DNA from: Nipponacmea schrenckii | Lineage: Eukaryota > Mollusca > Gastropoda > Lottiidae | NCBI GenBank assembly: GCA_030562195.1 | Contig: CM060199.1 | Location: 35,856,338 to 35,920,337, forward strand | Length of the DNA stretch: 64,000 nucleotides | Reading direction: 5' to 3' | Notes under the pieces: generated by a model | Database searches by the model: none | What the model saw: the letters and a program-made list of their open reading frames with translations, nothing else | What the model was told of the DNA's origin: nothing | Part shown: positions 37,901-51,335 of the stretch, in pieces | Numbering within the stretch: position 1 is the first letter of the stretch | Layout of the letters: each line of letters begins with the position of its first letter | Program-made: the position numbers and the translations under genes

Positions 37901-40900
37901 TTCCTCGTTGATTTTATACAATTTCTACAAAAATAGAACTTTTCTGCGTGTCTCAAATGGAAATAAATTAGGATCAAAAGTTCTATTTCATCTCGTTAAA
38001 CCGTGAATGAGAATTATACAACTATAAAAAAAAAACACACAAAAAAGGAATAAGACAAAAGCAACTTGTGTCAGAAAACATTTTTTGCAGCGGAGGATAT
38101 CTGATATATAAAATAAATATATTAATAAATATTAAACCCCATCAAGTTTTTAAATATAAATCTAGAATCAACTGGTTGAAAACTTGTTATAAATTCCGAT
38201 GCAAAGTGCAACTTTATATTGGGTGATATTCATTAATAGTAAAGCACAATGATTGACAATGAACATAATTGTAAATGTCACAGGATGTCTATATAAGTCA
38301 CAGTAAAACGAATCTCATATGTCAAGGGAAGTAACTTAAATTATAATATTAACCCCAGCAGTTTCAAAGTTTGCATATTTTTATCGAGATACTACTTGAA
38401 GTATAAAATGTTGATGATGCTTATATAATGTTTGCAAACAGGTTAGATCAATCTTATATCTGGAAGTGAAATCTGCGAAGTATCAGTCACAACAATACGT
38501 TTTGTCTAGGCATTATTTTCATTATTATCGCTCACTTGTTTTACAAGATGTACCATTTTCAAAATTTGCTCTGTACATGTATAACCTTATAATAAATGAA
38601 TAATGAAATGTTACAAAAATAATGTTTCAACTGCATGGATAAAGATTAACAATTCGTATTCGCTCATTTCCCAAATTGCACATGATATGGAGTATCTGTA
38701 TTTGTTAACGCTCCTATTAGTATAGTTTCTATTAATCCTGGAAAACATGTTTTACTGAATAATATAGATTTTAAACAATCCATAAAAGTTCTGTATGCAA
38801 AGAATGATTTATTCCTTATATAATTAGGCACATTCATGCAAACTTGGTTCCGACATCCAGGACCCCCTTTTTGTAGTTCATAACCTTTCATAGGAATATA
38901 ATTTATTAATAGTGAGCTGTTTTTATACGAATAAAATCATTAAACATAACATTAGATAATTATCTTAAATCATATTCCAGAATATAAAATGTAAAACGAC
39001 AGATTTAAAATAAGGAATCTTATTTTCTTTTCTTTTTCTGTAACTACATTGTGCAATCGTTGCATATTACTTAAGTTTTTATTGACGCAAGATATAACTT
39101 TAACATGCAAATAGTTGACACACCATTACCTAACACTCATAGAAGATTTATATCAGCATTACTTCTGCTTACTTCTATAAGAAAACATACCTACTACATG
39201 TATATGCAAAATGTATAAAACAGATCTTTAATTGGTTCCCTCTCTTGAATTATACTTCTATGAACACTATTCAAATGTGAACTTTTGTTTGTTATTAATA
39301 AGGATTTGTAAAAAAGATTAATTGCTTGGGTGTTTTAATATCATAGGAGTGAAAGCAGTTTTTACTTAGTGTCCTGCTTCGCTTGCTCATTTACAGCTGA
39401 AACGGGAGGGATTATAGATCACAGACTCTCCAAATTAAATAACTGATGAGGCAAATTTATTCTGCTATATGTCTTATTTTGCTTCTTTTTTTTGTATTTT
39501 ATTAGAGCTGGTATAAAACCCCAAACGCCCAGAATAGTAAATGGGTATGAATTATGATGAATTCAGGAGTAATTTTTACATTGTTGGGCGAAATGAGATT
39601 ATTTGCAGTCTATCGTAAAAACTTTGGCTAAAAATAATTTTAGTTCTTCTATTCAGTCGAGCTATGTTCTCCGACATAAACAAAGTTTGCAGGGAAAACC
39701 TACTAAAAAATCACGAAATAGTTAAAAACTTGGGAGAAATGAGGTAATAAAATTGATCAAGGTAATATAAAGAGTTCTGCTTTAATTGAAACTAATGCCG
39801 ATATTTGACTTCCGATTGGCGCTCGTAGTAGGTTTGGATTTTATACAAACCCATTTTATCACAGGGCCTACTGAGACACAGATTTTAGAGTTTGAAACAG
39901 TTTTTACTTCAAAATAACGTCTGTGAATCTCATCAAAAACCGAATTAAGACGACCATAAATCTTGATGATTTCCCCAGATGATGAGAAGTCTTTCCGCCA
40001 TCTTTAATCTCTCGTTCTACCTTTTTACTTCGAAAATCACGATTTGAAAATGATGCACACATATGTGTTACAGAATATGCGTCTCAATTGATAATTGGTT
40101 TATTAAATTAGCATTCACCAATTATCTTACAGTATTTTTTAACCGTATCTAGAACCCAATTCGAAATTTAGATGTATCTTGTACATTTTTCTTAGCAATC
40201 GGTTTGAGTTCTAATCTAAATTTAGTAGTTTTTGCAGCTGTTTACCGTGTGTGTAGAATCTTAACTGAACAGGAAAAAAGAAAATTTTCTCAACTAATTG
40301 TACATTCGAGCTGATCTTTAGATTTGAACTTGGGTCGTATGGAGGATCAGATAGGCTTTAACTAAAGTTGCTCACATTTCGACCTCCTCGTGAGAAAACC
40401 AACATGTTGATCAGTTATGAAGCTAGTATCATATATGAAATTAATAACTTCAATTAAAATTGCAACTCGAATAATGTTCAATTATAGATCATTAGCTAAC
40501 TGCCAGAAAAGTCAAAAGAGGCTTCCACAGTTGCATATTTAGTGTTTAATTGACATGCTGGCTGTACACTGTCAATCTTAGACAAGATTAACTTCATACT
40601 GAAAAATGTCACGAATCAAACAAGCTTTATTATCATGTTTATAGTGTGTTCTCTTCTGGACTGTACAAATAACAAATCGAAAGGAGAAAAAACTAAAGGT
40701 GCTAATGATGAAAAAGATTTGCCAGAACATGTGACTTTTAGCATCACAGGTGTCAGAATATTAGTAAAAATAACTAACCCCCATAGAGAAAGATCTTCTC
40801 CCTGCCAAATCCCGTATTTCTAAATTAGTTTACCAAGCTTAAGAAGTTGTTTGTATTAAATTCTGCCATTTTTGTCATTTTTAAGCAGCCAGATAAATGT

Positions 40901-40923
40901 CAGACGTGACACGCCGGAATAAA

Positions 40924-40958
40924 CAAAATGGCGGCGCTATTCAATATGGCTGACGTAA
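40924..40958 (+). promoter_or_regulatory. YY1-like and CRE-like motif cluster
   Basis: CAAAATGGCGGCG (YY1-type core) is followed by AATATGGCTGACGTAAT, which contains a CRE-like TGACGTAA. The motifs are packed in 35 bp of a locally GC-rich spot. It lies about 0.8 kb beyond the Mox stop codon. Such clusters are typical of promoters, but no associated exon was found. Confidence 0.35.
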
Positions 40959-41784
40959 TTCTCTCCATTTGAAAAAGATCATTAACCTAATTCCCTCAAT
41001 AGTCGTTATACTTTATAAGAAATGTGAATCAATAGATTGTCTTTTTTAGAGTTTGAAACTGTCTGAGGGCTGTCAGTTCGTCCTGAACCTTCAGCTAGGC
41101 ACTTAATACATATCATGCAATAATTTCTATATTTAATATATAACAATGATGTATTGCATTTTGCAAAATCTCTACAAATTAACTGTTTGTTGTGCGTTTC
41201 TAATTCAGTTCGTGTATAGTAAGATACAACATCGACATCATAATAACATTTTATTAATAAAATAATTGTGAACATTTTATGCACAAACCACTGCCCTAAC
41301 GTATATGTACATTTTTATATTACATAATAATAAAGTTGAGCATTTTTCCCTTTTCATAAAATTAGTGCATAAAATGTGAGCTTAAGTTTTTTCGGTGTAC
41401 ATGCACCTAACGTAGATATTATAGTTGTAATGTTCAGGCACTCTTTAACAACAGATAAAATGTTTCTGTCTATTTAATACTAAATATTACCAGGTCATAA
41501 AACACCCCTTGTCCTGTGTTTTGAATATTATCACTTAAATAAATTCACAAAATATTTCTGGTTCCAATTATTTACAAATATTTCGTCTACTACGTAAAAT
41601 AAAGTTTTTTTTTAGTGGAGAATGTTATTTTAGGTTTTCAGGGACAATGTAGCAGAACATTTTCTCGTTATTATTGCATATTATTTTCCGTTACAGACTG
41701 TCTCAAAATCCATTCACCTGAAGAAGGCTTAAAGCTTCATCAATGTATTGTTTATCAGTTTTGCCAAACGATGTGTTTACATCA

Positions 41785-44700
41785 TTACTTAATCATCACC
41801 ATATCATCTTCACAATCCAGATCATTTGATAAAACAGTGTCATCATCATCAGCTAGGCTAGTAGACGATATATTAGAACCCATAATAGGTTTAACGTGTC
41901 CATCAACTCTATCTTTACCGACTTTCGTTCCCTTGACTCGCTTCCATTTCATACGTCGGTTCTGGAACCAAACTTTAACCTGAAAATATGAAAACATTAC
42001 ATTTTAATTTGTTTTCTATAATGAAGTTGCTTGGTACATTTCTGATACATGTATATCAATATTTCCATCTATCTGAAATCAGTTACTTTTGAATCACATT
42101 TATTTTAAAATTATGTAAAATGTTGATAGTATTTTAACAGTTGATGAACGAAACATAGTGAAATTGCTAAACTAAATTGCTATTATAAGTAAATAATATG
42201 TATAAATCGTATATGCAGAGGCCTCATCCTCAATACTTTTCATATATGATTAAAATAATCTAATGATATTTTCGGACAATATTTGTATATTATTTACACC
42301 TAGTATCACAAACGCGTATTTTGTAAAATAATAGTAACATATTATTTGACCGTGTGATAGTTGAAATAGCCCAACTTTCTGTTAAAATAACGTATAATCA
42401 TCTAGTTGTACCTGACGTTCTGTAAGATCTAAACCAACTGCTAATTCATATCTTCTTAATCTGGTTAAATAATTATGCATATTAAACTCTTTTTCCAATT
42501 CAGTTATTTGTTGTTTGGTGAAAGCTGTTCTCTCTTTACGTGGTTTGACAGAAAGATCTAGTTTATAAGGATCCGGTGAATCTGAAATACAGAATGATGT
42601 TATGTAATAATGTAGTTTAAATCCTGGTCCAGTATAATATTTCAAATCATTTTAAATCTTATTTTCGCCTTTTTCAAATTTTAATTCATATTGCGTCTAT
42701 GTCGTTAACCCTTTTTTATAATGGGAGAATTGTCAAACAATAACCTTAATAGTTATGTAAATTCAGCAGCATGTATAAATTAACTATTCTATTATGAAGG
42801 AATCGCAATCTACTTTGTTTAATGCAGACTGCTATTTATATCTTCGATTAAAATAGTTTATGAGACAACTTTTCTCAAGTTGATACTTTTCTTAAGTCAA
42901 TCTCACTTTACAAAATATAGAATCAGTATTGAAACACATTCAACAGAAAATATCCAGATATGAAACTGTGTCACATACATGTATATTTATTTTAATTAAA
43001 TGATCAACCAACATGCTCGTTTATTTTCTTCTACAAATCGCACAAATAAATTGTTATTTTAGAGAATAAGACGGAGAATTTCACACACTTGGTTCTCTAT
43101 TTCCATCATGATATTGACCTACACCTAGGGGGCATAACAGCTAAATAACTTTACTTCTAATAAATACAAACTTTCAGCTAAACTTGTAAAAACAACCCAA
43201 TGTTTCATTAAGAGTCTTAGCTTCGGCATCGAAAGGAATCTGGCTAAATTTCAAACAAAAATCACCCATGTTTTGGTAAACTTGATATGCCTATTACTGT
43301 GTTGTTTCGTTCAAATCTCAAAACAATCCCACAGCCTGTTGAGATATGGGTTTCAAACTGAGTATTGGAACTTATTGGTTTGGGAGACCTTCTCATTCAC
43401 GAGGGTCGAAGTTCAGTCACCATTTTCAAAGAATATTTATGATTTAAGGATTTTATTTCTTTCAGAAATAGATTGTTCCTTTGAAATAACCGATAAGGCT
43501 AACGACGTGTGAGTTTTACCAACCAGTTGAGTAGAACGATAAGGCTTGTCTGTCATCTTCCTATATTTTATGAGTGAGAAGAATTCTAAGATTGGCAAGT
43601 CTAAGGTTATAAGTTATCTATTGAGTATCTTTAAGACAAGAAAATTATCCTAAATTAGTTCAACTCAATACAAAATAATTCTTGATATTCGTAGAATACT
43701 TGTTTTGAAATACGTATTATAATTTACATAACCAAAGCCCCTATCGTGCTATCATTGTAGTCTCTGAGATTTTGTTTGCCAATTTTTTTATAATTTTGCA
43801 TTTATATTAAAATTAGATAAAGTGTCTTTGATTGTCTTTTGATTAAATGTCAATCAAATTATGAAAAGTAGCACTTTTTTCAGTTTTAATATCCTGCCAA
43901 GAAATGCGTTCAGTACAAATTAACAGGAACACATTTTCTCTTTGTTAATAATTTTGTAATGAACTGTGGTCGCAGAGTAACATCGACTGATTTATTTCAA
44001 AATTGACTATTGAGATACCAATATAAAAATTACACGATAATGATAATGCAAAAATGAAATACTAAAAAAGTTTGTATTTTGTTATGGTAAAGAATATATT
44101 CAAATAAACGTATGTTTATTTATGTATATTTATAATTAAATTAAATTATTTGTAGGGGGTTAATTGGTTATCAGTTAAATCAAAGATAAGTCAATTACAC
44201 GCTGTTAAAATTAGGTTCCTGGTAATTCTGAAGACAAATTTCTATGCGAATCGAAACATGCGTTAAAATCTTAAAGAGGTGTCTTTAAAACAGATTTGAC
44301 CTAGTTTCATGATTAATTTTAGAATCAGCTGAATTCAGACACACCTTCAGAATAGTAGAAAAGTTTTGTTTGCCTACTGCACATTGGTACCCTGGATAGT
44401 CCTATAGTTTGAAGGTGGAAAATCGTGACATTATAGGTCTGCAACAATTAAATGCAGTCTGTCGCGGACTATTAACTGAATTTGGGTGTATAAAGGGGAA
44501 TGAGTTGCAAAACATATATCTAATACGTAAATCTGCAGAGGTAATTTCTATAATTCACAATACCATAAGGCTGTCAGGAATCAAAGAATGGAGCTGTCGA
44601 TAAAGGCGATTCTGATTCTTTTATCTTTTACAAGTGTTGAAATATTTATCTGAATGAATTTTACACTTGTCACATTAAAACGATCATTTGATGAATTAGA

Positions 44701-46967
44701 TATAATTACCATAGTTACATAGATCACGTGTTATTACGTCATCTAATCATTAATTACGTCTTTATAACTTTAATGGCATTGGTCGATTATTAACCAATTT
44801 TTGGAAAAAGGATTTCGAAAATAAATGCACATTACAAACAGATATTAAGGTTACAAAATAATTGCTGAAAAACAAATCATGGTGGTTTTGAGTTTTTTTT
44901 TTTTCTAAGGACAAGATGAAGAAAGTGGACAAAATGCATATATTGTTAAGGGTAACATTATTATAAAGAGTAGAAAAATGATTTAAACAATTTATACAAG
45001 TCTGAATGATTTAAAATATATTTCTCATTCTAGGTAGTAAAATTGTCAGATGGCTGTCAAGAAAACATGTTTCAAGAATTCCACTGACATTCAAAATGAT
45101 TTCTCAACAATAAACTAAATGAATAAAAAGAAATAAAATTTTTGTTAATATTCTAAATGTAGACAGAATGCCAAAATCTCTTAAATACGTCTCATTGCAG
45201 GTTTTTTAACGTAGTGAAGCTGGTGCAAAATAATTAATAAAACTTTGACAGTTCTGAGAATTTTTTGCCTCTACAAAGAATGATCCTCTTTCATTTTCTT
45301 CTGTGAAATTTCTCAGTTTCCCTTAATGAATATTTCTCCAATTACCTACTCTTTGACCTCAAATAAAATCAGAAATGACTCAATTTTGAAATACAATATA
45401 TAAAACTTTATGTACAGTTCCTTTGAGGAATATTTCAAAACAGATCAAATGCGTTTTTTATGTTGTTTTATTTTAATAATAAATAGTTCTATATGCCTTT
45501 TTGCAACAATTCTTTAAATCCTTTCTAGATACATCAATTCCCAAAGATCAGATAGTAACAATTAAAAAATTCTTATATTTTGAAGCATTTCTGATTTACG
45601 TTCTGTAATATACCCCCATAAGAAAATGAAAATTCAAATTAATTTTCTTTGGTGTGTTCGTTATCAACTATCTTCAAAAATTAAATAAAAAGTTATATCA
45701 TCAAATATGTAAAATTTAAACTTCTTATATCCTAAAATTAACAAATCTAATTTCATGAAAGTTCTATTGTCAAGTATGTGAATTTCAAATTTCTGAAATC
45801 AATTTTGTGATATTCAAAGTTCTTCCATAAATAAATTATATAAAGTTTCATTATCAAAGTCAATCAAGAAGATCTATAATCAATTATTTTAAGCTGTCAA
45901 GGTTTTTAGTGTTCAAAATGATATTGCTAAACCTTTCATTTTCAATGAAATATTAAATGCAATTTACAGATGAATTAACGCTTCATCACAACTAAATAAA
46001 ATAAAGAAATTTAATTGAGATAAAAGGGAATTTTTATCCAATGAAAAGTAAAGTTGTCATGGATTTAACTTAAATTAAAATATTTATACAATTGTAGACT
46101 TTCCCAAAAACCAAAATGATTCTTGAAAAAAATTATTCCGTCAGCAGTAATTTATTTCGTCTGAAATCCACATAAATCAAAACAACATATCGAATAACAA
46201 AGGCATGGAATATTTTTTCAAGAAATTTTTTTTCGGCTTTAATATTTTAAGAACACCCATTGTCACGTTAACGTGACTTGATTTTTTGTTATCATAACAT
46301 ATTTTGCATACATTATGTTAATGACGTATTTTCGTAACATTTTATAATATTTAACAGTTTTTGATATTTTCATAAACATGAAATAAAGACTTAGCATATA
46401 TTATATTTCATAAATATTAATAAATAATTAATTTATATAAGCATAATGTTAAATAATTAAATATAGGATAAAACTGTGCAAATAATTGCATACTCAATTA
46501 AATAAATAAAAACAGGTTCTTGAATTAAAAAGAAAATTTCAAAATATAGAATAAAACCTACCTCGTTGTTTATCTTTTCTATCTAATTCTGGAGTAATAC
46601 ATGTTGTTTGTCTTGGCGGCGAATTACTGATATTATTATAAGCAGGTGTAGAATCATAATTTGGCCTACCCCCGGGCGGTGAGGGGTACGAATTATTTGT
46701 TAGTCCATTTGATAAAGCATAGTCTTTATTCATAGGCGGATGATATGGAACCGGGGATCTTGAATGTCGTTCAGTATTAACATTGGATGGATATGAGCCG
46801 TGCATGAATCCCCATTCAGGAGGATACGAAGAATATCCTAAATTTCCACTGACACCCATTCCATTATGCATACAGTCAAATGGGTTCGGTCTTTGTATGA
46901 ATCGACTCATATTATAATTGGTAAAACTTTGGTTAGAGCGAGCATTCATTCTCTCTGGATCTTCCAT
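41785..46967 (-). CDS. Mox: Mox (Meox) family homeodomain transcription factor
   Basis: Three coding exons (minus strand): 46967-46562, 42581-42412, 41979-41785, giving 256 aa. Exon 1 encodes a Pro/Asn/Ser/Tyr-rich N-terminal region. The homeodomain spans residues ~149-208: [33 protein letters not shown] and [17 protein letters not shown], with Gln50 and Asn51. The [11 protein letters not shown] and KRVKG signatures are diagnostic of Mox/Meox (family knowledge). An intron splits the homeodomain between Gln44 and Val45, a conserved position in many homeobox genes. The C-terminus is short and acidic (ADDDDTV, CEDDMV). The 4-kb intron 1 is AT-rich and has no gene. Mox acts in the nucleus, chiefly in mesoderm development in bilaterians. 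A 5' UTR acceptor at 47024 (TTATGTTTTAG) suggests an upstream leader exon. Confidence 0.95.
42582..46561. other. Intron 1 of Mox
   Basis: About 4 kb, strongly AT-rich, particularly 44800-46500, with long runs of A and T. No coding exon, RNA gene or clear repeat family was recognised. The isolated open frames (for example 43273-43512 and 44409-44603, plus strand) have no splice or domain support. Confidence 0.6.
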
Positions 46968-48523
46968 GGTGTAGCTTTGTCAAGGTCACTGAGGGTTAAG
47001 TTCAACTCGTATTTTTGTGATCCACTAAAACATAACTTTAACACAAATTCAACAATATCACACTAATTCTGTATCTATAAAACACACAATCCAAACGAGT
47101 ATTTATTTTAAAATCCAAAAGAGAATCGGTAGTTTCAATTTATATAAGTACTGTAAAATATATTAAAGTTGTTAATTTATAATATACCCATCACTAATCA
47201 GTACTAAACGTCACAAATAATCTCCTACAATTTACCCTTCAAATCTTTTCTGTCAGTTTTAATCACAAACTCTAGTGTAGTTCCTCACTTCTACATCATC
47301 AACCAACTAAATGAATTTTCCAGATGCTTCAGTCGTTTGTCTTTACTGCTCTAGACTAATGTAGTGGTGAAACAATAGTTTAATATAGTCGTTCCACTCG
47401 GCACCCCTCGGTGATTACTTAAATATTCTTATTGGTACCTTGTCACAGTAGCAGAGATTCCATCCATCAAATCAGCGTAGGGATATCACTCCTGTGGGAC
47501 CTCATTACAACTACCATTGCCCCCCTGTGGTTGACCGAATCTCAAACCCGACTGCTGATGATTTTAGCAGATTTTGAAAACAATCTTTGAGATATTTGAA
47601 GTGAGTACGATATTAAACCCACATCTATCTTTCTTCCACCACCGATTCCAATCTATAAATAATAGAAATATAGTAGTCATTATTTATTAGTTTTACTTTA
47701 AATCAACATAGGATTGAATCTGAACCGAATAGGCCATTCTTCCATGCTCTAATTCTTGTACGTTTAGCCTGCATCATAAAAATTCGAGTTGAATTCTACC
47801 ATGCTCTATATCTGAAATCTAACTCGCTTTGTAGAAACCTTAAGTTTCTAATTCTTTGATTCACGAAACATTAACTCGGAATTTCTTTTGTGTTCTGTTC
47901 TAATGTTAGATAAATGATACCATGCTCTAATTTAATGAATCTTAACTTATTCTGTTTTTTTCACCTTTCATTATATTTTATGGCAATCTAACTTGAAACG
48001 TTCTATACTCCAAAGCTAGAACGTGATTTTCTTTTTAACTTTAATTCATCCTATATTATTATTCCCGAAATATTTACCTTTATTATAAAAGCCAGGTTGT
48101 AAATTCTACAGTGGTATAATTCAACGAATCGAAGTCTCTTTTATGAAATAGAATCCTAACCAACAGTACCAAGCAAAGTTTAATTTTTTCATATAGCAAG
48201 ATTGTCAACGTCTAACCAAAATTTTTCTCACATTTGTGGTTTCAGATATGAATTAAATTTAAAAGAATATGGATTTTTCTCCAAACACATAGTTTATTTT
48301 TAGAAAAAAAAAACTACCATTCTATACGTAAAACTAATAGAGATAAAAAGCATGGAAATAGAGTATAAATTGTTGGAGGGCATGAGAATTTCCGGTTGAA
48401 TAACTGAAGAACAAACTAAATAGTGTCTTCTATTTACTGATTCTACCAGATGCTTTCTATGATTCACAATTTTATGTCTGTTCACTTTTACAAAATGACG
48501 ATATTGTAGAAGCATTTACTTAC

Positions 48524-48718
48524 GTATGACAAAGATTTAGTAGGATCCAAAGATCACGTCCTCGTCCAGATTCAAGGTACTTAAGGGATTGTTGTTATCT
48601 GAACGGAAGTAATGATTACCATGCAGTTTTAATGGACTGTACGGTTGAGCACTTAGATGACTGGTACCGTTTTCATGTTCCATGATATTTTGAAACTCTT
48701 AAGAAAATTCTACTTACC
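48524..48718 (-). other. Candidate alternative part of the Mox 5' leader exon
   Basis: On the minus strand a perfect donor CAG|GTAAGTA ends an exon at 48718. A second good donor, TAC|GTAAGTAA, ends one at 48524. Either could join the acceptor at 47024 ahead of the Mox start codon. The 195 nt between the donors contain an open frame (48683-48537) and are clearly less AT-rich than the surroundings. The assignment to Mox rests on strand, distance and splice signals only. It could instead be an unrelated transcript. Confidence 0.4.
48537..48683 (-). CDS. 48-codon small ORF, possible uORF of Mox
   Basis: An ATG at 48683 opens 48 sense codons ending in TAA. The peptide begins MEHENGTSHLSAQPYSPLKL and ends LNLDEDVIFGSY. 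Its codons are balanced and less AT-rich than surrounding non-coding sequence. It lies wholly between two donor sites, so donor choice would include or remove it from a spliced leader. I do not recognise the peptide. It has no signal peptide, membrane helix or known motif, and a stop precedes the distal donor, so it cannot be a Mox N-terminal extension in this arrangement. It may be a regulatory uORF, a microprotein or chance. Confidence 0.35.
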   Translation of the reverse strand: MEHENGTSHLSAQPYSPLKLHGNHYFRSDNNNPLSTLNLDEDVIFGSY

Positions 48719-51285
48719 TGTATGTACAATATGTTGTTTACAAACAGTTGAAGAATACAATTTCTACTGTTACAGAGTATAATATATCTATTGTTTTACA
48801 AATTGCCTTCTAACACGCCAGTAAATTAGCTCTATATGTCTGAATGATTCCAATACGGTTGTAGATAAAAGTTTAAGTAGCTGGTTTAGATGAAAAGATT
48901 TTGACGTGTTCGTGTTGGCTTGTCGTTGTCAATTAGAATTCGGTGAGAAGAAGCGAGAAGTTGTGAGATTTGGCGGGTTTTACTAGTTCTGTCACCACCT
49001 CCCATCAAAATGAAATTTGAGCCTCATAATGACGGTCTATAGAAGTATAGCAGGAGGCTGAAATCGACACCGTTTCGTTCCACAAAACTGACTTTACTGC
49101 CTACTTCAGTTGAGTTCAACATACTTTCATGTCAGTAAAATATATCCCATACAGTCTTGTATATAAAACTGCGGTAAATTTGTATTGTATTTTAAAGCAT
49201 TGTGTTCAACAGTTGTTTCAATATTTCTTGTGCCAAAATTTATCTTATATACAAATAATATTATTCACAAAGATATGTAAAAGAATGAAAGAGTTCAGAA
49301 GGATTTTGGTAGACACGATTTCGGCAGTTAAGCATTTGGATGACTTACTCATAATAAAAAATAACCAATAGAATTTCTGGTCAATTCTCAAATAATAAAA
49401 GCAAAATTTCAGTTTCAGTTTTCAGCAAGTCGTTTGCATTTTAATAGTTTTAGAGAAAAAGTTTGGAAAGAAATAGAAGATTTATTAATTTTACTTTTTA
49501 AACAAACACAATTCCTCAAAGTCATTTGTTTTAGAAAAAAAAATCTAATTTAGTTATTTTAATTTGTTTGTAACCATTTGATGTATTCACATCCCAAATC
49601 CAATATTTGCTGAGCTGATAGTGGATAAGGTTGGTTGGTTGGTGGTGACAAGTTATTGTTCTTTCAGTACCATAGACTTTAATTCATGGGATATATTTCA
49701 AGATACAATCTATTCATATTGTCATTGTTTGTCATTTTTGTATTTAAGCCAGTGTGTGGAAAGTGCATAGGAGAAGTGTACCAATATCAATTCCTTTTGT
49801 CTACGATTCACCAAACATAATTGTATCAAACAACGTGCTATCTTGATTTAATTCATATATTTTTCAGCAATTGAAATAATCTGATATCATACAAATACAA
49901 GTTTGAAATATGATGTTTAATTTGAAATGAAGTATTAAAGCTTCGTGTATTTGGCCTTAACAAATGAAAGTGTGACGTTGATCCATCAATAATAGCACAT
50001 TGTTAGATAGAGTGCATTTTTATTTACTCTTTTAATCAAAGAAATATATAATGTGAATATAAGTTTGTGATATTTTCTAGTAAAGAATGGAAATGTCAGA
50101 AGCATTAAGAATTTCCTTCTTGCACTTAAAACTTGGTGAGTATTACAGAGTTCGAAAAGGGCAGGTCTCTTTCTTTGATGTTGCACTCCATTCTATTGTT
50201 AATTATTCTTAGGAACAAAAAGCATAAATGTTGACTGGTGTTGTCTAAATTTCTATATTACCATACTTTCGGGCTGTATAAGATAATGCAACAACATGAA
50301 CAAAGGAAGTTATCTGAATTCAACACACTAGATTGTCGAGGCAACAGTATACGGCAATATTCCTTGATGTTTCTAATAAGGCTAAGTTTTCGCATTGCAT
50401 TATGCAATGATATTTGTAGAACATTATTTCCAAGTCTTAAACAATAAACGCTTTGAGAAGAAAAGGGGAACATGGAATGTCACATAAAATTAATTATTCA
50501 GTCTCTTATGTTAAAGAAGTCGCTTTAATTTCGAGACGTATACTTTGTCTGCACAACTTAGCTGATAAAAAGTGCCATTTAGTTTCAAAAGAAGATTGTA
50601 TGCCAGAATAAATGTGAATGACTGTCTATATATCATGTGTACTGTTATTAATTGTACATTAGTTTATTTATTCTTACAACAATAATATTAATGTACATGC
50701 CAATATTTTCACACCTTTCTCAATTCATTTACATATTCATCATTTTTTATGACATTATTATCATTCTTGATGGAGATTAGCTTTGTCTAAGATATGTCTA
50801 ATATATATCTAAGCAAGTGATCTATCGCCTTTCTTTTTTTCACAACGACGCATGTTTCAAGGAGAAAAATGTTGGTGTTACTAAAATTATCTTAGAGGCC
50901 ACAAAATTGTAATGCTGTAGATCTTGATTTGTTACATAAATCTTAAATCAAGACAAAAAGATTCCATCTTCTTAAGATTATCTTCCATCTCGTTTATCTT
51001 TTTATTATTTCTAGAATATTACTCGCCCAATTTTTAAGACATAAATGCATTCTTTGTTGAAGGCTTTGTTCAAAAAGTCGAATAGTTGATGTCCTGAGAA
51101 GGATTATATGTTCTGACTGTGAAAGAGGTAGCCTATTTGTCAGTTTAGTAAAATAAAAGAGTTCATAAAGCTATTAGGTAAATAATGACAAGTTTACTAG
51201 TCAATATTCCCTACTGTTACTAAGTGCCATCATCACAGTGGTGTTATATAATAATCTCTAACTAAATACTCGTATATCAAATATA

Positions 51286-51335
51286 CCGCCATTTCTGACA
51301 ACGTCACGCGCTAGGCTTCCATTCCTCCGCCATTT
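51286..51335. promoter_or_regulatory. Paired CCGCCATTT motifs with CGTCACGCG between
   Basis: CCGCCATTT occurs at 51286-51294 and again at 51327-51335, with AACGTCACGCG between them. These resemble inverted YY1 sites and an ATF/CRE half-site, in a locally CpG-bearing stretch that continues to about 51500. This could be a promoter on either strand, but no exon was identified. Confidence 0.3.

Larger units (their letters stand above)
32793..41784. other. Large AT-rich spacer between gene D and Mox
   Basis: Nearly 9 kb without a supportable coding gene. It contains the right arm of the cluster-flanking inverted repeat (33738-33998), a 21-base T run (34965-34985), a GC-richer stretch around 36840-36960 that could be a promoter or short non-coding transcript, and a small YY1/CRE-like cluster (40924-40958). 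The short open frames here lack codon regularity and splice support. Regulatory DNA for Mox is a reasonable expectation but not visible as such. Confidence 0.55.
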
